Assembly (NCBI GenBank): GCA_015178975.1
Contig: WHVD01000080.1
Location: forward strand, 62,001 to 126,000
Direction of reading: 5' to 3'
Length of the DNA: 64,000 nucleotides
From: Hysterangium stoloniferum
Lineage: Eukaryota > Basidiomycota > Agaricomycetes > Hysterangiales > Hysterangiaceae
Shown here: piece by piece, positions 61,801-64,000 of the stretch
Position numbering within the stretch: position 1 is the stretch's first letter
How the letters are laid out: the number at the start of each line of letters is the position of its first letter
Program-made: the position numbers and the translations under genes
The notes under the pieces: model-generated
Told to the model about the DNA's origin: nothing
Databases searched by the model: none
The model's input: only the letters and a program-made list of their open reading frames with translations

Positions 61801-63033
61801 CGGTTCTTTTGGCCGAGAATGCTACAAGATTGCATGTCGTACGCGCGTACCTGCGATATCTGCCAAAAGACCAAAGTCGATCGCACCGCTCGTCAAGGAG
61901 CCCTCAGACCGGCTGACATACCTTTTAGGCCATTCGAGGTAGTTTCTATGGACTTGATCACTGGACTACCCAATTCAGGAAAGGATTCGTATTCCGCAGT
62001 CTTCGTTGCCATTGATAAATTGACACGTTACGCTATTACAATACCTACCTTTTTGAACCTTACAGCTGAAGGATTCGCACGAATATTTGTCAAACAGGTA
62101 GCAAGCCCCTTCGGACTGCCCTCTCGAATGATATGTGACCGGGATAAGAGATGGACCTGCAGGTTTTGGCGGGAAGTCTGTAAGATCTATGGTACCACCC
62201 TTGCGGTATCTTCGGCTCATCATCCTCAAACGGATGGGCAAACGGAGAATATGAACGCGACCATAGAACAGATGCTTCGAGCCTATTGTGCCTCTGCTAA
62301 AGAAAGCTGGTCCCAGTGGATTGAGGTAGTTGTTCACGCATACAACTCGACTGTTCACAGTTCCACAAACTACGCCCCAGCCTTCTTATTAATGGGATAC
62401 CTCCCAAGAGGAATGTCTCGAGTTCTAGGAGGCGACGAGCCCCTAGTTCCTAGAGAACTATCAGACAGCCCTATGGCCGACCAATGGATCCTTGAGCTAG
62501 AAAATCATCGGCAGATGGCGCGGGATTCCATCGCTCGAGCCCAAGAGATTCAAGCACGAGCGTATAACAAGAAGCAAAGACCTGTAGAAGATATCTCTGA
62601 GGGAGACTTCATATTGGTGAACCTCCACTCCCTCGAACTGGTGGAAGTCAAGGGAACGGGGAAGAAACTAATACAAAGACGGATTGGACCATTCGAGGTC
62701 CTTGAGAAATTGAACTCTTAAGTATTTAGGCTTAAGATTCCCCCAGAGTATCCTATGCATCCAGTCATTAATCGGGAGCATCTGCGGAAATATCAACCCT
62801 CTCCTTCCAAGCTAGGTCCGAGACCCCAACTTGAGAACCTAAGAGAGTTGAAATCAGATCACGAAGAATATAAAGTCGAAGCTATTGTTGGACATAGGAA
62901 ACAGCGAAATCGTCTGCTATTTAGGGTGCGCTGGAAAGGTTATGGACCCGAGGAGGATTCGTGGTTAAGCAGCACTGACCTTAGAAATGCTCTGGCACTT
63001 TTGAGGGCGTACAAGGCGCTGTTCAACATTTAA
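58900..63033 (+). pseudogene. GyE Pol (protease end, RT, RNase H, integrase, chromodomain), frameshifted
   Basis: Frame changes occur near 58890, 59540, 59640, 59880 and 60020. After that one long frame (59986-62721) carries RT (VYIDDIVIFS), RNase H (YMDASDFALGCCL, ATEREALAAKEGL), integrase zinc region (CDICQKTK) and integrase core (SMDLITGL; ICDRDKRW; GQTENMNA). A TAA at 62719-62721 replaces a CAA codon (NPQVFRL in the copy at 54090). The same frame continues to 63033 with a chromodomain (YKVEAIVGHRK, FRVRWKGYG, DSWL). Not translatable as it stands. Confidence 0.9.
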
Positions 63034-63303
63034 CGGGATATATGTGCTCAAGGAATCATCTATTCCCTCTCTTTTGTAACTTCCTTTCAGAAATATCTCA
63101 GTTATTCGCGGACACATTTCCCCAAAACCCGGCCACAATTAATGAATTTTATTTAACGACCAACCGAGCGGAGTTTCAATTCAATATATAAAAAAAAAGT
63201 ACACGTAAATTCGCATAAATTTTCTTTATCTTTCACACCACGTCCTTCACCTATCTACAGCCCTTCCCTCTATCTTCAACTTCACCACTTTTATCGTGCT
63301 ATA

Positions 63304-64000
63304 ATGCTCCCTTTCCAACAAAACAAGCAAGTCCTCCCTAAGTTCAAAAAGGTCCCGCAAGCCCCGACAGCCAGTACATCCACGACCGGTGGGGGATTCA
63401 TCACCCGCATGCCTCGTACAGACAATGTCGAGAGCAATTGGGGTACCCAAGAATCAACCCCCCTGTCGACTTTCTCCTTTGGTGATGAGCCGGGGAAAAA
63501 TACCGGTACGGATTGGAGCAAGCCGTTAGGCCCCTCCATCAGACCGTCATCTGAGGAAGTCGCTGCTAGCATGCGGAAGCAGGAAATGTTCATGGAAGAA
63601 CACAACGCAAGGAGACTCACCCACAAAAGAGAAAGGCGTGCTGAATATAGAAGCCAACAGGAGGTGAGGGGAGCAAGAGAAGGAGTCCCCTCCAAGCAGC
63701 AGCGGCGTGAGTACAGAGCGCAATGCGGAAACAGAGCTTCCGTGCCGATCCTTCCCCCCGTGGGAGAGAAATGGGCCGACTTCACGGAGACCAATGATAA
63801 CGAGGGTGGGACGCCTTGTATTAGGACGACGGGAACCAAGAGCTGGAAGGAGAAGGAGGGTACCATCTTTTACGACTGGGAGCTACTTCGACGCATTAAG
63901 TTGCAACGCATAGTTCTCACCCGAGGGGACGGTCAAACGCTGCCCCAACAAGAAAAGGGATACCGTAGGGGACCAATTGAGTTTTCCTCGGACGAGGATG
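63304..64000 (+). CDS. GyE third ORF (ORF3), N-terminal 232 codons, open at window edge
   Basis: An ATG at 63304 opens a sense frame with no stop to the last base. It begins MLPFQQNKQVLPKFKKVPQ, has a basic helical stretch (RRLTHKRERRAEYRSQQEVR), and then the block conserved with the minus-strand ORF3 at 25443-25934: KW-DFTET, GGTPCIR, K-G-FYDW, RRIKLQ, RGDG. It lies 270 bp after pol. The frame is clean although the pol next to it has at least five frame changes. There are no transmembrane or protease motifs, and the basic segment could bind nucleic acid (inference). It belongs to an accessory gene of this gypsy group; function unknown. Confidence 0.72.
   Translation, partial: MLPFQQNKQVLPKFKKVPQAPTASTSTTGGGFITRMPRTDNVESNWGTQESTPLSTFSFGDEPGKNTGTDWSKPLGPSIRPSSEEVAASMRKQEMFMEEHNARRLTHKRERRAEYRSQQEVRGAREGVPSKQQRREYRAQCGNRASVPILPPVGEKWADFTETNDNEGGTPCIRTTGTKSWKEKEGTIFYDWELLRRIKLQRIVLTRGDGQTLPQQEKGYRRGPIEFSSDED

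Larger units (their letters stand above)
54890..64000 (+). mobile_element. GyE: long Ty3/gypsy copy running off the window
   Basis: Order: 5' LTR (54890-55532), primer site, an intact gag-protease frame, a broken pol with chromodomain, a spacer, and the third ORF, which is open at the window edge. GGTGG precedes the LTR (54885-54889). The 3' LTR is outside. The LTR starts TGTAAAGGG, a G-to-A change from TGTGAAGGG. Confidence 0.92.

Overview
The window looks like repeat-rich fungal DNA, most likely from a basidiomycete (Agaricomycetes-like). The reasons are short GT-AG introns of about 50 nt, Zn(II)2Cys6-type cysteine clusters, a DUF6533-like membrane protein, and Ty1/copia and Ty3/gypsy elements of fungal type. 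Most of the 64 kb is LTR retrotransposons inserted into each other. Host-like sequence is confined mainly to about 11.8-21.2 kb. The labels Co1, Co3, GyA-GyE, TRIM-1, TRIM-2, T1 and T2 were made up for this report.

Layout. 1-2782: the 5' part of a minus-strand gypsy element, with two solo LTRs nested in it. 3868-10721: a three-level nest. TRIM-1 (a non-coding mini LTR element, TSD GAAGC) holds a solo GyC LTR (TSD GCTCC), which holds the intact copia element Co1 (TSD CAAAG). 13014-14221: TRIM-2 (TSD GTCAC). About 11.8-21 kb: fragments of host-like genes, namely an unknown spliced gene, a broken COG8-like gene, a spliced Zn-cluster gene interrupted by the 94-bp tRNA-like element T1, and a multi-pass membrane gene. 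21.2-22.8 kb: a decayed GyD gag with a solo GyE LTR. 23120-34450: a minus-strand gypsy derivative without gag-pol that keeps LTRs, primer site and a large third ORF. Its 3' LTR carries T2 (a 232-bp LTR-like unit containing a tRNA-like gene) and its 5' LTR carries the full chromovirus GyC (26748-34238, TSD CTTAC). 34.4-36.4 kb: unclassified sequence with tandem repeats and heat-shock-element-like arrays. 36433-46531: copia Co3, whose 5' LTR was split by the full chromovirus GyD (36483-43634, TSD GTGAT). 46532-64000: a chain of TGTG-type gypsy elements (GyB, GyE2, a GyA LTR, then a long GyE copy running off the window).

Coding. Co1 has one uninterrupted 1384-codon gag-pol frame. GyC has intact gag and pol frames linked by a probable -1 frameshift, plus an antisense gene with two introns between pol and the 3' LTR, predicted to encode a 347-residue coiled-coil/Zn2Cys6 protein. 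GyD pol is one frame broken by three TGA codons. GyE has an intact gag-protease frame, a pol broken by frameshifts, and a downstream third ORF that is still open at the window edge. Many nonsense codons in the decayed copies are TGA where arginine CGA is expected, which fits C-to-T decay.

Priming and regulation. The copia-type elements have primer sites matching the anticodon arm of initiator tRNA-Met. GyC and GyD have primer sites complementary to their own LTRs (Tf1-type self-priming). The Co1 LTR contains a seven-unit perfect heat-shock element, a CAGCTG array and a TATA box in promoter order. T1 and T2 join LTR-type ends and 5-bp target duplications to tRNA-like pol III promoters.
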